The position numbers were made by a program, and so were the translations under genes. A stretch of DNA of 64,000 nt, taken from NCBI GenBank assembly GCA_026706395.1, contig JAPOYU010000008.1:1-64000 (forward strand), given 5' to 3'. Shown piece after piece: positions 26,905 to 35,047 of the stretch. The notes under the pieces are model-generated. The model did not search any database and was not told the DNA's origin. It saw nothing but the letters and a program-made list of their open reading frames with translations. Each line of letters starts with the position of its first letter. The first letter of the stretch is position 1. The DNA is from Chloroflexota bacterium. GTDB lineage: Bacteria; Chloroflexota; Anaerolineae; Aggregatilineales; Phototrophicaceae.

Positions 26905-28083
26905 ATGAGAGCAAAGCGCGAAGTTTACCTCGATTATTCCGCTTCCACGCCGGTTGATCCCCGGGTCCTGGAAGCGATGATGCCGTGCTTCAGCGAAGTC
27001 TATGGCAATCCGACCTCGGCACATAGCCACGGTCGGGCGGCTGAACGCATCATTGAAGACGCCCGCGAAACCGTCGCCGCCATTCTCAACTGTCGGCCGG
27101 CCGAGATCATTTTCACCAGCGGCGGATCGGAAAGCGACAATCTCGCGATCCGGGGCGCTGCCTGGCAGGCGCGTGACCGCCATGAGCCGACTCGGCTCAT
27201 CACCTCACCGGTGGAGCACAGCGCTGTGACCAACACAGTCCGTCAGATGAGCCAGCTTATGGGTTTTGAATCAGTATTTCCGCCCGTTGATCGTTACGGA
27301 TTGGTAGATGAATCCGCCTTTCGCGACGCCTGCGCGCCGGGCGGGGCGATCGCCAGCATCATCTACGCCAACAACGAACTCGGCAGCATCAATGACTTGC
27401 CCGCGCTGGCGAAGATCGCCAAAGCAAATGGCATTCTCTTTCACACCGATGCCGTGCAAGCCGGCGGCCAACTCACGCTTGATGTCGAGCGGCTTGGCAT
27501 TGACATGCTCAGCCTGTCGGCGCACAAGTTCTATGGTCCGAAGGGCGTCGGCATCCTTTATGTGCGCGACGGCGCGCAACTGGCGCCCGCGTTAACCGGC
27601 GGGGGCCACGAGAACGGACGCCGCGCCGGCACACACAATACGCCTTTCATCGTCGGCCTGGCTCGGGCGTTGGAGCTGGCGCATCAGGAGAATGCCGAGC
27701 GTCTCGCCCATTTTCGCTTGATGCGCGACCGGCTTGTCCGAAACATTTTGGGCCGCATCCCTGGCGCCCAGTTGAGCGGTCATCCGGAAAACAGGCTGCC
27801 ATCGCACGCGAGCTTCATCTTCGCCGGCATCGACGCCAATGCGCTGCTGATGCATCTCGACATGAAGGGCATCGCCGCCAGCAGCGGGTCGGCCTGCAAA
27901 ACGGGCAATCCGGAACCCTCCGAGATCTTGCTGGCAGTCGGCTATTCCGAGGAAGAAGCGAAGAGCGGCTTGCGCCTCTCGGTCGGCAGCCATACAACCG
28001 AAGCCGATATCGACTATGCGGTTGACGCGCTGGTGAAGGCGGCCGAGAAACTGCGTCTATTGAGCGGCGAGCGCGTGCCATGA
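26905..28083 (+). CDS. Cysteine desulfurase, IscS/NifS type
   Basis: This PLP enzyme removes sulfur from cysteine and passes it as a persulfide. The product starts MRAKREVYLDYSASTPVDP, has the PLP Lys208 in SAHKFYGPKG, and the catalytic Cys331 in SSGSACKTG, the group-I (IscS/NifS) arrangement. The ATG at 26905 was chosen because the fold starts there; frames further upstream are Trp/Cys-rich and unlike the family. It overlaps mnmA by four bases, so its main partner is probably tRNA thiolation, and it may also feed the Suf scaffold, which lacks its own SufS here. Confidence 0.94.
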   Translation: MRAKREVYLDYSASTPVDPRVLEAMMPCFSEVYGNPTSAHSHGRAAERIIEDARETVAAILNCRPAEIIFTSGGSESDNLAIRGAAWQARDRHEPTRLITSPVEHSAVTNTVRQMSQLMGFESVFPPVDRYGLVDESAFRDACAPGGAIASIIYANNELGSINDLPALAKIAKANGILFHTDAVQAGGQLTLDVERLGIDMLSLSAHKFYGPKGVGILYVRDGAQLAPALTGGGHENGRRAGTHNTPFIVGLARALELAHQENAERLAHFRLMRDRLVRNILGRIPGAQLSGHPENRLPSHASFIFAGIDANALLMHLDMKGIAASSGSACKTGNPEPSEILLAVGYSEEEAKSGLRLSVGSHTTEADIDYAVDALVKAAEKLRLLSGERVP

Positions 28084-29207
28084 CCCGATCAAATAAGCGC
28101 GTCGTCGTCGCGATGAGCGGCGGTGTGGACAGTTCGGTCGCTGCGGCGCTCCTGGTCGAAGCCGGCTACGAGGTCATCGGCATGATGATGCGCCTCTGGT
28201 CCGATCCGGCTCTTGGCGGCACCGAGCACAATCGCTGTTGTACGCCCGGCCAGATGAGCGACGCCCGCCGCGTCGCCGACAAGCTCGGCATTCCCTTCTA
28301 CGTCCTGGATACCAAGGACATCTTCCGGCAGACCGTTGTTCAGTATTTCATCGATCAACACCGCGAAGGCTTCACACCCAACCCCTGCCTCGAATGCAAC
28401 CGCCGCATCCGCTTTGACTGGCTGCTGGGCAATGCCTTGGCGCTGGATGCCGATTACCTGGCCACCGGTCATTACGCGCGCATCACTCCGGGCGATCAAG
28501 GCGGCTGGCTCCTGCGGCGAGGTCTAGATGAGGATAAGGACCAAAGCTATGTGCTGAGCGTGATGGGGCAGGACCAGCTTGGGCGCGCGCTCTTTCCCGT
28601 GGGCGAATATCCCAAGTCAGAGGTGCGGGCGCTGGCGGCCCAGTTCGGCTTCGATGTCGCCAGCAAGAAAGACAGCCAGGACCTCTGTTTCCTGGGCGAA
28701 AGCGACTATCGAGATTTCTTGCGGCTGCATGCGCCGGATGTCATTGCGCCTGGCCCCATCGTGAACAGCGAAGGGGACGTGCTCGGCGAGCATCAAGGTC
28801 TGGCGAATTACACCATCGGGCAGCGGAAAGGCTTGGGCATCTCCGCGAGCGAGCCCCTTTATGTCTTGGCCATGAACGATATTCGAAACGCCCTCGTCGT
28901 TGGCACGCGAGATCAGCTCGGGCGCGATCAACTTACGGCAGACCAGGTCAATTGGGTGAGCGGGGCGCCGCCGGCGGCTTCGTTTCGCGCTGACGTCAAG
29001 ATACGCTACCGCGCCCAGCCACAGCCCGCTATGATCGAAGTCCTGGACAGTGACGAGATAGACGTGAGCTTCGACCAGCCACAGCGCGACATCAGTCCCG
29101 GTCAAGCCGCCGTCCTCTATCGGGGCGATGTCTGTCTCGGCGGCGGCGTCATCGCCAAATCTGAAGAGTCGAAGAACGCCTCAGTCGGACAAGTACTCGC
29201 CCTTTGA
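28080..29207 (+). CDS. mnmA: tRNA-specific 2-thiouridylase MnmA
   Basis: MnmA thiolates U34 of tRNA-Lys, -Glu and -Gln. The PP-loop MSGGVDSSVAA lies at residues 14-24. The catalytic cysteine pair is Cys in NPCLECNRRI and the later Cys in KDSQDLCFLGE. The C-terminal beta-barrel includes GQRKGLGI and ends with GGGVI. Its 375 residues are typical. It is translationally coupled to the IscS-type gene (ATGA overlap), so the sulfur donor and thiolase are made together. Confidence 0.96.
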   Translation: MTRSNKRVVVAMSGGVDSSVAAALLVEAGYEVIGMMMRLWSDPALGGTEHNRCCTPGQMSDARRVADKLGIPFYVLDTKDIFRQTVVQYFIDQHREGFTPNPCLECNRRIRFDWLLGNALALDADYLATGHYARITPGDQGGWLLRRGLDEDKDQSYVLSVMGQDQLGRALFPVGEYPKSEVRALAAQFGFDVASKKDSQDLCFLGESDYRDFLRLHAPDVIAPGPIVNSEGDVLGEHQGLANYTIGQRKGLGISASEPLYVLAMNDIRNALVVGTRDQLGRDQLTADQVNWVSGAPPAASFRADVKIRYRAQPQPAMIEVLDSDEIDVSFDQPQRDISPGQAAVLYRGDVCLGGGVIAKSEESKNASVGQVLAL

Positions 29208-29253
29208 ATCCGATCCGCGCGTATGCCACCGACACGGCAGGCGCTCGCATCCG

Positions 29254-30054
29254 CTATCCGAAGAACAGGCGGCTGATATCACTTTGGAAGAGCAGCACAA
29301 TTGTCGCAGCAGCAAGGATATATGGCGCGTAGGGCAGCGCCGTGAAGCGTTGGTAACGCCGCCCGCGTATTCGCAGGAGCGCCAAATACAGCAGCGCCCC
29401 GCCGCCACCAAGCAAGATCGCCAAGACTATGGCCGCCAGTACGTTGGGAAAGCCCAGAATCAAGCCGGCCAGCGCCATGAGGTACACATCGCCAGGACCG
29501 AAAACAACTGTATCGATGCCCTCCGCGAGACGAGCAAAACCAAGGCCGCCAAGATATGCGAAGGAAAACAACAGCCCCCCGCATAGGCCGCCCGCTAAGG
29601 CAGAGGCCAGGTGCGGCCCTGGCTGCGGCAGCACCGCCGCGTCAACAAGGGCAAGGGCGGCCGCGACCAACACCGGTACGGTCAGCACCCGCTTCCGCTC
29701 CAGGTCCACCACCGCCAGCAAGACAAATATCGCGGCGTAAGCCTGCCAGATTATGCGCTGGGGACTCAAGGGAGAGGCGTCATCGCCAGTTGCGAGCTGC
29801 GTCATCACCATCAGACCGGCCACAGCCAGCTCGGTCAATGGATAACGCCAATTCAGCTTGGGGCAGGGCGGTTTGGATCGCCGCCACTCATAGACCTGGG
29901 CGGTGAGGCCCAGCCAGGTACAAACCGGCCGCAGGCTGCCGTCTTTGTTGCGCGGACGCCGCAGGATTCGGCCTTCCGGCAGCTCATCGGCCAGCACGTT
30001 GACGATACCGCCGACCAGGACACCGCTAAGCGCGAGCAGAATGACTTCCATCAT
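29254..30054 (-). CDS. Prepilin-peptidase-like (A24) membrane aspartic protease
   Basis: The 266-residue multi-pass protein keeps both catalytic aspartates of type-4 prepilin peptidases: Asp117 in AVVDLERKR and Asp189 in VVFGPGDVYL. The N-terminal region resembles PilD (WRYPLTELA) but has only Cys45 and Cys64, not the four-Cys zinc motif of the methylating enzymes, so methylation is probably absent or altered. It is last of five tightly packed genes (29254-32257) and converges with mnmA. No pilin genes are visible nearby. Confidence 0.8.
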   Translation of the reverse strand: MMEVILLALSGVLVGGIVNVLADELPEGRILRRPRNKDGSLRPVCTWLGLTAQVYEWRRSKPPCPKLNWRYPLTELAVAGLMVMTQLATGDDASPLSPQRIIWQAYAAIFVLLAVVDLERKRVLTVPVLVAAALALVDAAVLPQPGPHLASALAGGLCGGLLFSFAYLGGLGFARLAEGIDTVVFGPGDVYLMALAGLILGFPNVLAAIVLAILLGGGGALLYLALLRIRGRRYQRFTALPYAPYILAAATIVLLFQSDISRLFFG

Positions 30055-30071
30055 CGACTACTGCGCGGCGT

Positions 30072-30617
30072 CTAGGGCACGGGGCTGAGTTGCGGGGCGG
30101 GCGGAAGAAGCGATAGAGATATGGCGACCAAGAGCAGCAAGCTCGCAATGCCCGCTGCCACAATGGCGGCGCGCTGCCGTTTCGTGAGTTGGCTTGATTC
30201 CTCATGCGAAGCATCGGTGTCGAAGCGCAGGTCGACCGGAGTTACCGATTGATCTTCGATTCGCCAGAGCTTCAGCGCCGGTCTGGCGTCCTTGAGCGAT
30301 ACGATCAGATGCAGCAGTTTGGGATCCAGCGCCTCGTTAACATCCGCAGGCGACGGAATCGGCGCGGACCGAGGATGTGAGTGATAGATGCCGATCCAAT
30401 TCAGGCTGTCGGCGTCGATGCTCTTCAATGCCGCAAGCTGTTCCGCCGGAGCGAAGCGGTAGCGAGTTTCGCGCATCGCCGCGCTGTTTCGCAGGGGAAT
30501 CGCTCGGTCAATGGTCGCGCCGTCGCCCGCGAGCAGGCCACAGGCTTCATTCGGCGCTTCGGCTTCGGCATGATCGGCAATCTGACGCGCGACCCGGTAT
30601 GAAATTCGCATAGCCAT
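30072..30617 (-). CDS. Membrane-anchored JAMM (M67) metalloprotease
   Basis: A full JAMM zinc motif is visible: Glu24 in NEACGLL, then His79-x-His81, seven residues, Ser89 and Asp92 (IYHSHP then PSPAD). This fold cleaves ubiquitin-like tails or, in the Mec+ type, releases cysteine from the CysO carrier. The C-terminus has one membrane segment (about 150-172) ending in a Pro-rich tail, which is unusual for Mec+. It lies two bases from the next gene in the SerK-like operon. Confidence 0.85.
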   Translation of the reverse strand: MAMRISYRVARQIADHAEAEAPNEACGLLAGDGATIDRAIPLRNSAAMRETRYRFAPAEQLAALKSIDADSLNWIGIYHSHPRSAPIPSPADVNEALDPKLLHLIVSLKDARPALKLWRIEDQSVTPVDLRFDTDASHEESSQLTKRQRAAIVAAGIASLLLLVAISLSLLPPAPQLSPVP

Positions 30618-30619
30618 GA

Positions 30620-30982
30620 TTAGCTCAGATCCGGCGGAATCCTGAAGCTGATCTCGGCCGAGTCTTGTGGAGGGTCTCGCGTTTCGTAGTACAGTTCGGC
30701 GCGCAGCTGATAGTCACCGGTTGGGTCGTCGAGGCCGCGGATATGCATGGTGAACTCGTTGTCGAAATGCATCGTGGCGATGACATCGAGGTCGCTGACC
30801 GGCAGCCCATCGAGCCGGCGCGCGGTAATCAGCAGGTTCGGCCGTTCCTGAAAGGGGGTCAGCTTGAGATTGACCTTCACGCGAAAGCGGTCCGGATAAG
30901 GGGTGGCGCGGATCTCCTCAATCTTGACCTTGTGCTTCGGCTGTGGCACCAGGTTGGCGTCGTTAAAGAGGTTGATTTCCAC
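30620..30982 (-). CDS. Conserved-looking protein of unknown function
   Basis: This 120-residue protein has no membrane segment or signal peptide. It is beta-rich in appearance (VKIEEIRATPYPDRF, RVKVNLKLTPF, YQLRAELYYETR), like an immunoglobulin-type sandwich. It does not end in Gly-Gly, so it is not an obvious ubiquitin-like carrier for the neighbouring JAMM protein. Gaps of two and three bases to its neighbours put it firmly in the operon. Confidence 0.75.
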   Translation of the reverse strand: MEINLFNDANLVPQPKHKVKIEEIRATPYPDRFRVKVNLKLTPFQERPNLLITARRLDGLPVSDLDVIATMHFDNEFTMHIRGLDDPTGDYQLRAELYYETRDPPQDSAEISFRIPPDLS

Positions 30983-30985
30983 GAA

Positions 30986-31432
30986 TCAGCTTCCTTGTCT
31001 GATCTCGTCCTGCATGGTGCGCAGGGTATCCAAGGCCCGAGTATATTCGTCCGCCGGGACAAAGATGTGATCGCGAGAATAGGCGGCGAAAGCGAGAATG
31101 GGAATGCCGGCCTCCGCCAGCGCTTTAGCGATATGCGCCATGAAACCAATCAGGTCCGGCTCCAGGATTGCCGCAAATGTGATCAGGCGATAGCTCTCGC
31201 CACTGATCCCCGCCATGTGAAGGCGCGCGGCATAAGTCTGGTGGACATCCTGGCGCAAGAGAAGCGTTACCTCATCCTTGTCGACGACTAGCGCACAGAA
31301 GGCCTGATCAGCCTCTGCTAGGATTGCGGCCGCCAAGGCGATGCAGTTCGTCGGCAAGCTCAGCATCCGGTATACTTGCTCATCAGTGAGGAGTTCCGTG
31401 TTGCCCAGAACCTGCTCGGCTGTCTGCGTCAC
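30986..31432 (-). CDS. ACT-domain-like protein
   Basis: The 148-residue protein shows two ACT-like halves: one around residues 30-72 (CIALAAAILAEADQAFCALV, then VTLLL) and a clearer one around 80-135 with EPDLIGFMAHIAKALAEAGI followed by a HIFVPADEYTRAL strand-helix. ACT domains sense amino acids. Proteins of this layout (ACT_7/CASTOR-like) lack an enzyme domain. In this operon it is a plausible sensor for serine, cysteine or a related ligand, which is inference. Confidence 0.75.
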   Translation of the reverse strand: MTQTAEQVLGNTELLTDEQVYRMLSLPTNCIALAAAILAEADQAFCALVVDKDEVTLLLRQDVHQTYAARLHMAGISGESYRLITFAAILEPDLIGFMAHIAKALAEAGIPILAFAAYSRDHIFVPADEYTRALDTLRTMQDEIRQGS

Positions 31433-31438
31433 TGGCGT

Positions 31439-32257
31439 TTACTCGGCGAATTGAAAGGTGGATTCGGCATAATAGCGGATGCTGCGGGCGGCGTATTGCT
31501 CGCGCAGCCAGGTCTGCAAGATGTCATTCTTGGCTTCCAGCGGCGTTTCCGCGCGTAGTCTTTCCATCGGATAATTCACATTCAGCGCGCGTCCATGAAC
31601 GATGTGCCGGCTAACGCCGGGAGGAAGAAATGCGCGCTCCAAGGCGGCCGCGATGATATCTTCCGGCTGGTATGCGGGGAACATGATCAAAGCGATGCCG
31701 CTGGGGAATAGCGGCCAGATTTGACCCGGATCACTGAGCGGCGTCCGGTACAGGGTCGCCGAATTGTGGTAAGCACTAACCACCCGAGTCAGCGTCGCGT
31801 TTCGTTCCGCGAGACCGTCGGCGACCGCGTGGATGGAATACACCGGGCCGTCGCGCAACAGAATCTGAGCGACCGCGTTTGAATCCCAGCCTGTGCGGAT
31901 GTCGGTGCCTTCGATGGCTTCCAGTTCTTGCAGCAGCCGCTGCGACTCCCAGTCGGCGACGACATGCTGCCAGACGCCAAGCTCGACATAATCGCTTTCA
32001 TAATCCAGGATCTGAACGAGGATGTGTTCAAAGCCCAGCAAGCTCATTGAAATGTGTCGATTCGAACCATCCATGAGCACGTAGCGGCTATCGGGCAGCT
32101 CGGCGACGAGAGGCGGATTGGTAAAGAACTCGGCTTTTTTCAGCCGTTCCATCAAGGGCCGCGACCGCTGAACATCGCTCTTTTCATGCGGCAGAATGGC
32201 ATCAACGCAGACGATTCGCAGATCGGGCGAGGGCGCGCTTATCGGATTCGAAAACAT
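31439..32257 (-). CDS. SerK/SbnI-like ParB-fold kinase homologue
   Basis: The N-terminal 100 residues match the ParB/sulfiredoxin fold used by SerK and SbnI free-serine kinases: PHEK (23-26, Glu25 at the proposed catalytic position), FFTNPPLVAEL, then MDGSNRH (62-68) in place of the usual DGHHR. The C-terminal part keeps the SerK-type stretch FLPPGVSRHIVHGRALNVNY. SerK makes O-phosphoserine from serine with ADP. The loss of the two histidines may change the phosphodonor or activity. It is first in the five-gene operon. Confidence 0.75.
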   Translation of the reverse strand: MFSNPISAPSPDLRIVCVDAILPHEKSDVQRSRPLMERLKKAEFFTNPPLVAELPDSRYVLMDGSNRHISMSLLGFEHILVQILDYESDYVELGVWQHVVADWESQRLLQELEAIEGTDIRTGWDSNAVAQILLRDGPVYSIHAVADGLAERNATLTRVVSAYHNSATLYRTPLSDPGQIWPLFPSGIALIMFPAYQPEDIIAAALERAFLPPGVSRHIVHGRALNVNYPMERLRAETPLEAKNDILQTWLREQYAARSIRYYAESTFQFAE

Positions 32258-32358
32258 CGGTTTCCCGAGTACAATGTCCTGCAGATCGCGACTAGCGTAT
32301 CATGAACTAAGGCGAGCGGCAATCGTGCCGGCGCTTCATTCCTTGTGAGGACCGGTAA

Positions 32359-32877
32359 ATGGGCGCGAAAGAGCAAGGCGCTGAAGCAACGAGCGGACGA
32401 TGGCTGACCATTCCGCGGACACTGTCGTTCGTCATGAACGGGGACGATGTGTTGCTGATGAAGCGCGGGGGCCACAGGCGCGTCTTTCCCAATCAATACA
32501 ACGGGCTTGGCGGCCATATCGAGCGCAACGAAGATCCGGCGAGCGGGGCTCTGCGGGAGATCGAGGAAGAATCCGGCCTGGAGGTACATTCGCTGCGTCT
32601 TCGCAGCATCCACAATATAGACGCGGGCGAAGGCAGCGGAATCCTGCTCTTTGTGTTCACCGCCATAAGCGAGAGCCGCGAGGTCTTGCGACATAGCGAT
32701 GAAGGCACGCTCCATTGGGCGCCGAAGGGGCGCGTTACCCAACTCGACTTGGTTGAAGATCTGCCGGAAATCTTACCCCGCATACTCGCTATGGGCGCAG
32801 ATGATCCGCCAATGCACGTTCATGTCAGCTACGATACCGACGATCGCATTGTGTTACGGATCAGAGACAATGACTGA
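32359..32877 (+). CDS. Nudix hydrolase
   Basis: The 172-residue protein has a full Nudix box in GGHIERNEDPASGALREIEE with following ESGL, at about residues 53-75 (Gly-x5-Glu-x7-REVxEE pattern). The surrounding strands (PRTLSFVMNGDDVLLMKRGG) are typical. The substrate, a nucleoside diphosphate linked to another moiety, cannot be told from sequence; the N-terminus resembles MutT/8-oxo-dGTPase-like members. It is divergent from the SerK-like operon. Confidence 0.9.
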   Translation: MGAKEQGAEATSGRWLTIPRTLSFVMNGDDVLLMKRGGHRRVFPNQYNGLGGHIERNEDPASGALREIEEESGLEVHSLRLRSIHNIDAGEGSGILLFVFTAISESREVLRHSDEGTLHWAPKGRVTQLDLVEDLPEILPRILAMGADDPPMHVHVSYDTDDRIVLRIRDND

Positions 32878-32987
32878 GAGCAAGCGACGATTCGCTTGCA
32901 GCGCCGCCGAAATGGGACCGGCGCCGACGCGTTCGCCCATGCGCATGTATATGCCTGCCGGCAAAATCAAGTCCAATGAAGGGCTGA

Positions 32988-33428
32988 ATGTCTGAACAAG
33001 CACAACCCGAGACTGGGGAAAGCGCGACCGCTGTCACAAGGACGAGGCGTGGACTGCTGCGCCGCTTTGGCTGCGGGCTGATACTCGCGCTTTGGTTTCT
33101 CCTCTTGCTGACGCCCTGCGCGCTATTCTACCTGGCGGCAAATGGTGAAATTCGCCTGTTCCATGCTGACATCCCGCGGCCTTATTCACAGCCGCGCTTG
33201 CTCATATCGCTGATCAATGATGTTGAGAATCGCGGCTTGCAGATCGTTCGTTCGATTCCCGTCCGCGAATCGGATGATACGGCAGTCTGCGTTGAGACGG
33301 TTGTCAACTACCTGCTCTGGGCGTCCAGCGAAGGCAATCAGGACGTCACATACTGTGATTGCTATGAACGCGCGGACGCGACGTCATCCTGGAACCTGGG
33401 AGAGACGCGATTATCATCCTGCGAGTAG
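32988..33428 (+). CDS. Single-pass membrane protein of unknown function
   Basis: A short cytoplasmic N-terminus with RRGLLRR (positive-inside) precedes one membrane helix (about 29-51), then an extracytoplasmic domain of about 95 residues with five cysteines (AVCVE, YCDCYE, SSCE), which could form disulfides. No family is recognised. It is followed 39 bases later by another small membrane protein. Confidence 0.7.
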   Translation: MSEQAQPETGESATAVTRTRRGLLRRFGCGLILALWFLLLLTPCALFYLAANGEIRLFHADIPRPYSQPRLLISLINDVENRGLQIVRSIPVRESDDTAVCVETVVNYLLWASSEGNQDVTYCDCYERADATSSWNLGETRLSSCE

Positions 33429-33467
33429 AATAGATGCAGTGGCGTGACCGCCCGGCGGAGAACGAAA

Positions 33468-33779
33468 GTGGACTTGCTGCAAAACATCGATCCAGCGCAT
33501 TTGCCCTACGTAGCCGTTGGCTGCGCCTTGCTCTGCATCGTGGTCTTCATCATCGGTTTTGTCTTGCAGGCGGTCAGCGGCATCTTTGAAATCGTTTTCG
33601 GTTTGTTTGAGTTGGTCGTTGATCTGCTGCAGGGAGGCCCAGTCGCCTGGTGCGGCTGTTTTGTCTTTCTCGCCGCAATAGTCGCGTTTGTCGGCGTGAT
33701 ATTGCTGTTCCTGAATGCCCCCGAAAGCTGCGCTGAGCATCCCACCCGTTTCTGCCAGTGGTTTGGATTTTTGTCGTAG
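33468..33779 (+). CDS. Small membrane protein of unknown function
   Basis: This 103-residue protein has a very hydrophobic N-terminal segment (about 15-50), a Cys-containing second segment (about 60-87), and a short tail. GTG at 33468 was chosen because GGCGGAGAAC stands just upstream; an earlier GTG at 33444 is possible. Its function is unknown. It is co-directional with the preceding gene. Confidence 0.65.
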   Translation: MDLLQNIDPAHLPYVAVGCALLCIVVFIIGFVLQAVSGIFEIVFGLFELVVDLLQGGPVAWCGCFVFLAAIVAFVGVILLFLNAPESCAEHPTRFCQWFGFLS

Positions 33780-33815
33780 CGCGGAATCTTAACAACAAGC
33801 AAACATAAAATTACT

Positions 33816-33844
33816 TTGCCAGGCTAAGTAAATTCTGCTAGAAT
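33816..33844 (+). promoter_or_regulatory. Strong promoter for the His-rich membrane protein
   Basis: TTGCCA (33816-33821) and TAGAAT (33839-33844) are separated by the ideal 17 bases. The ATG at 33873 follows with the AGGAG ribosome-binding site at 33861-33865, giving a short leader. Confidence 0.7.
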
Positions 33845-33872
33845 AATGGTGGCAGAATTCGCAGGAGTCACC

Positions 33873-35021
33873 ATGGCAACCACGGCAATTCAATTGTCCC
33901 GCGCCAACACCACCGCCAGCATCGACCAGAGCGGTCTTTGGCTGCGCAACCGGCGCTGGGATCTTTTCTTCATCACGCTAAGCGTTGTGGTTGTCCCGCT
34001 GCCATACGCGCTATATCTTCTCGGTGTGCGCCTGGGCATTGACGATGATACCAGCCGGAATCTGGTGAATTTTTTTGTCGCCGTGGCGATCGGCGGGCCG
34101 CACATGATGTCCACCTTCTTGCGCACCGGCCTGGATGAACGCTTCAAGGAGCGTTACCCAACGCTCATCCGCTCGTCGATTATTATCCCGGTCATCGTTA
34201 TTTCGCTGGCATTCTTGAATCTCAGCCTGATGCTCACGTTTTTCTTCTTTTGGGCGTCCTTGCACGTCCTGCATCAAGTGACGTACATCGTGGAGCTTTA
34301 TAATCACAAAGAAGCGAAGTTCGTGCGGAAGAGCGCGTTAAGCCCGCTGGCCCGCATGATCGACTACGCCATCGTGCTGACCAGTCTCTTCCCGGTGGCG
34401 ATGTGGAAAATCAGCCAAGGCAGTTTCGAAATTGGTCAGAATGATCTTGGCGAGGCGATTCCCGATCTCTTTCAGCAGCCGGAGAATCCGTGGTTCTTTT
34501 ACATTGTTTCGGTCGTCTTCGGCACCGCGCTAATCGCGTACATCGGCAAGACGGTATACGAATATCAGCAGGGCATCTTAAACATGCCGAAATTCGCCTT
34601 CGTCTCGTTGACCGTGATAGTGGCCTTTTTGACGCCTTTGCTGCCCAATCTCGATACCGCCTTTCAAGGCCTGAATACCTGGCATTCGTTCCAATACCTG
34701 GCTATCACTTTCTATATCATCAAGATCCGGCAGATGGTCGGCGATCTGGATGAGAATGCGCCGCTCGTTGCTCGATTCAGTCGCCGCACCCCCGACGCCC
34801 GCGCTTTGTACGGTTTCAGCGCTGCCTTGCTGGTTGGCTCAGCCGTGATTTTTGTGTTGGTTTACAGCCTGGCCGGCATCGTTAAGCCGGGAATCGATGG
34901 CAATACGCATTTCGATATCGCGTATTACACGGCGATTTTGTCTTTTCTCTGGATTCACTACTATCACGACCACTTTCTATTCACCGACTTTGAGGCGCTG
35001 GATGGCGCTTTCGGCGGATAA
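33873..35021 (+). CDS. Polytopic membrane protein with conserved-looking His clusters
   Basis: The 382-residue protein has about eight membrane segments. Histidines sit in or near membrane ends in GGPHMMSTF, LHVLHQVTYIVELYNHK, NTWHSFQYLA and WIHYYHDHFLFTDFE. This arrangement recalls metal centres of membrane desaturases or Brp/Blh-type dioxygenases, but I do not recognise the family. The ATG at 33873 follows AGGAG; a start at 33846 would add nine residues. It has its own consensus-like promoter. Confidence 0.8.
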   Translation: MATTAIQLSRANTTASIDQSGLWLRNRRWDLFFITLSVVVVPLPYALYLLGVRLGIDDDTSRNLVNFFVAVAIGGPHMMSTFLRTGLDERFKERYPTLIRSSIIIPVIVISLAFLNLSLMLTFFFFWASLHVLHQVTYIVELYNHKEAKFVRKSALSPLARMIDYAIVLTSLFPVAMWKISQGSFEIGQNDLGEAIPDLFQQPENPWFFYIVSVVFGTALIAYIGKTVYEYQQGILNMPKFAFVSLTVIVAFLTPLLPNLDTAFQGLNTWHSFQYLAITFYIIKIRQMVGDLDENAPLVARFSRRTPDARALYGFSAALLVGSAVIFVLVYSLAGIVKPGIDGNTHFDIAYYTAILSFLWIHYYHDHFLFTDFEALDGAFGG

Positions 35022-35047
35022 GGCGCTGACGCGACGCGGACGACGGC

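Noticed and set aside
30620..30982. Possible ubiquitin-like carrier for the JAMM protease
   Set aside because: It does not end in Gly-Gly and its strand pattern is not ubiquitin-like.
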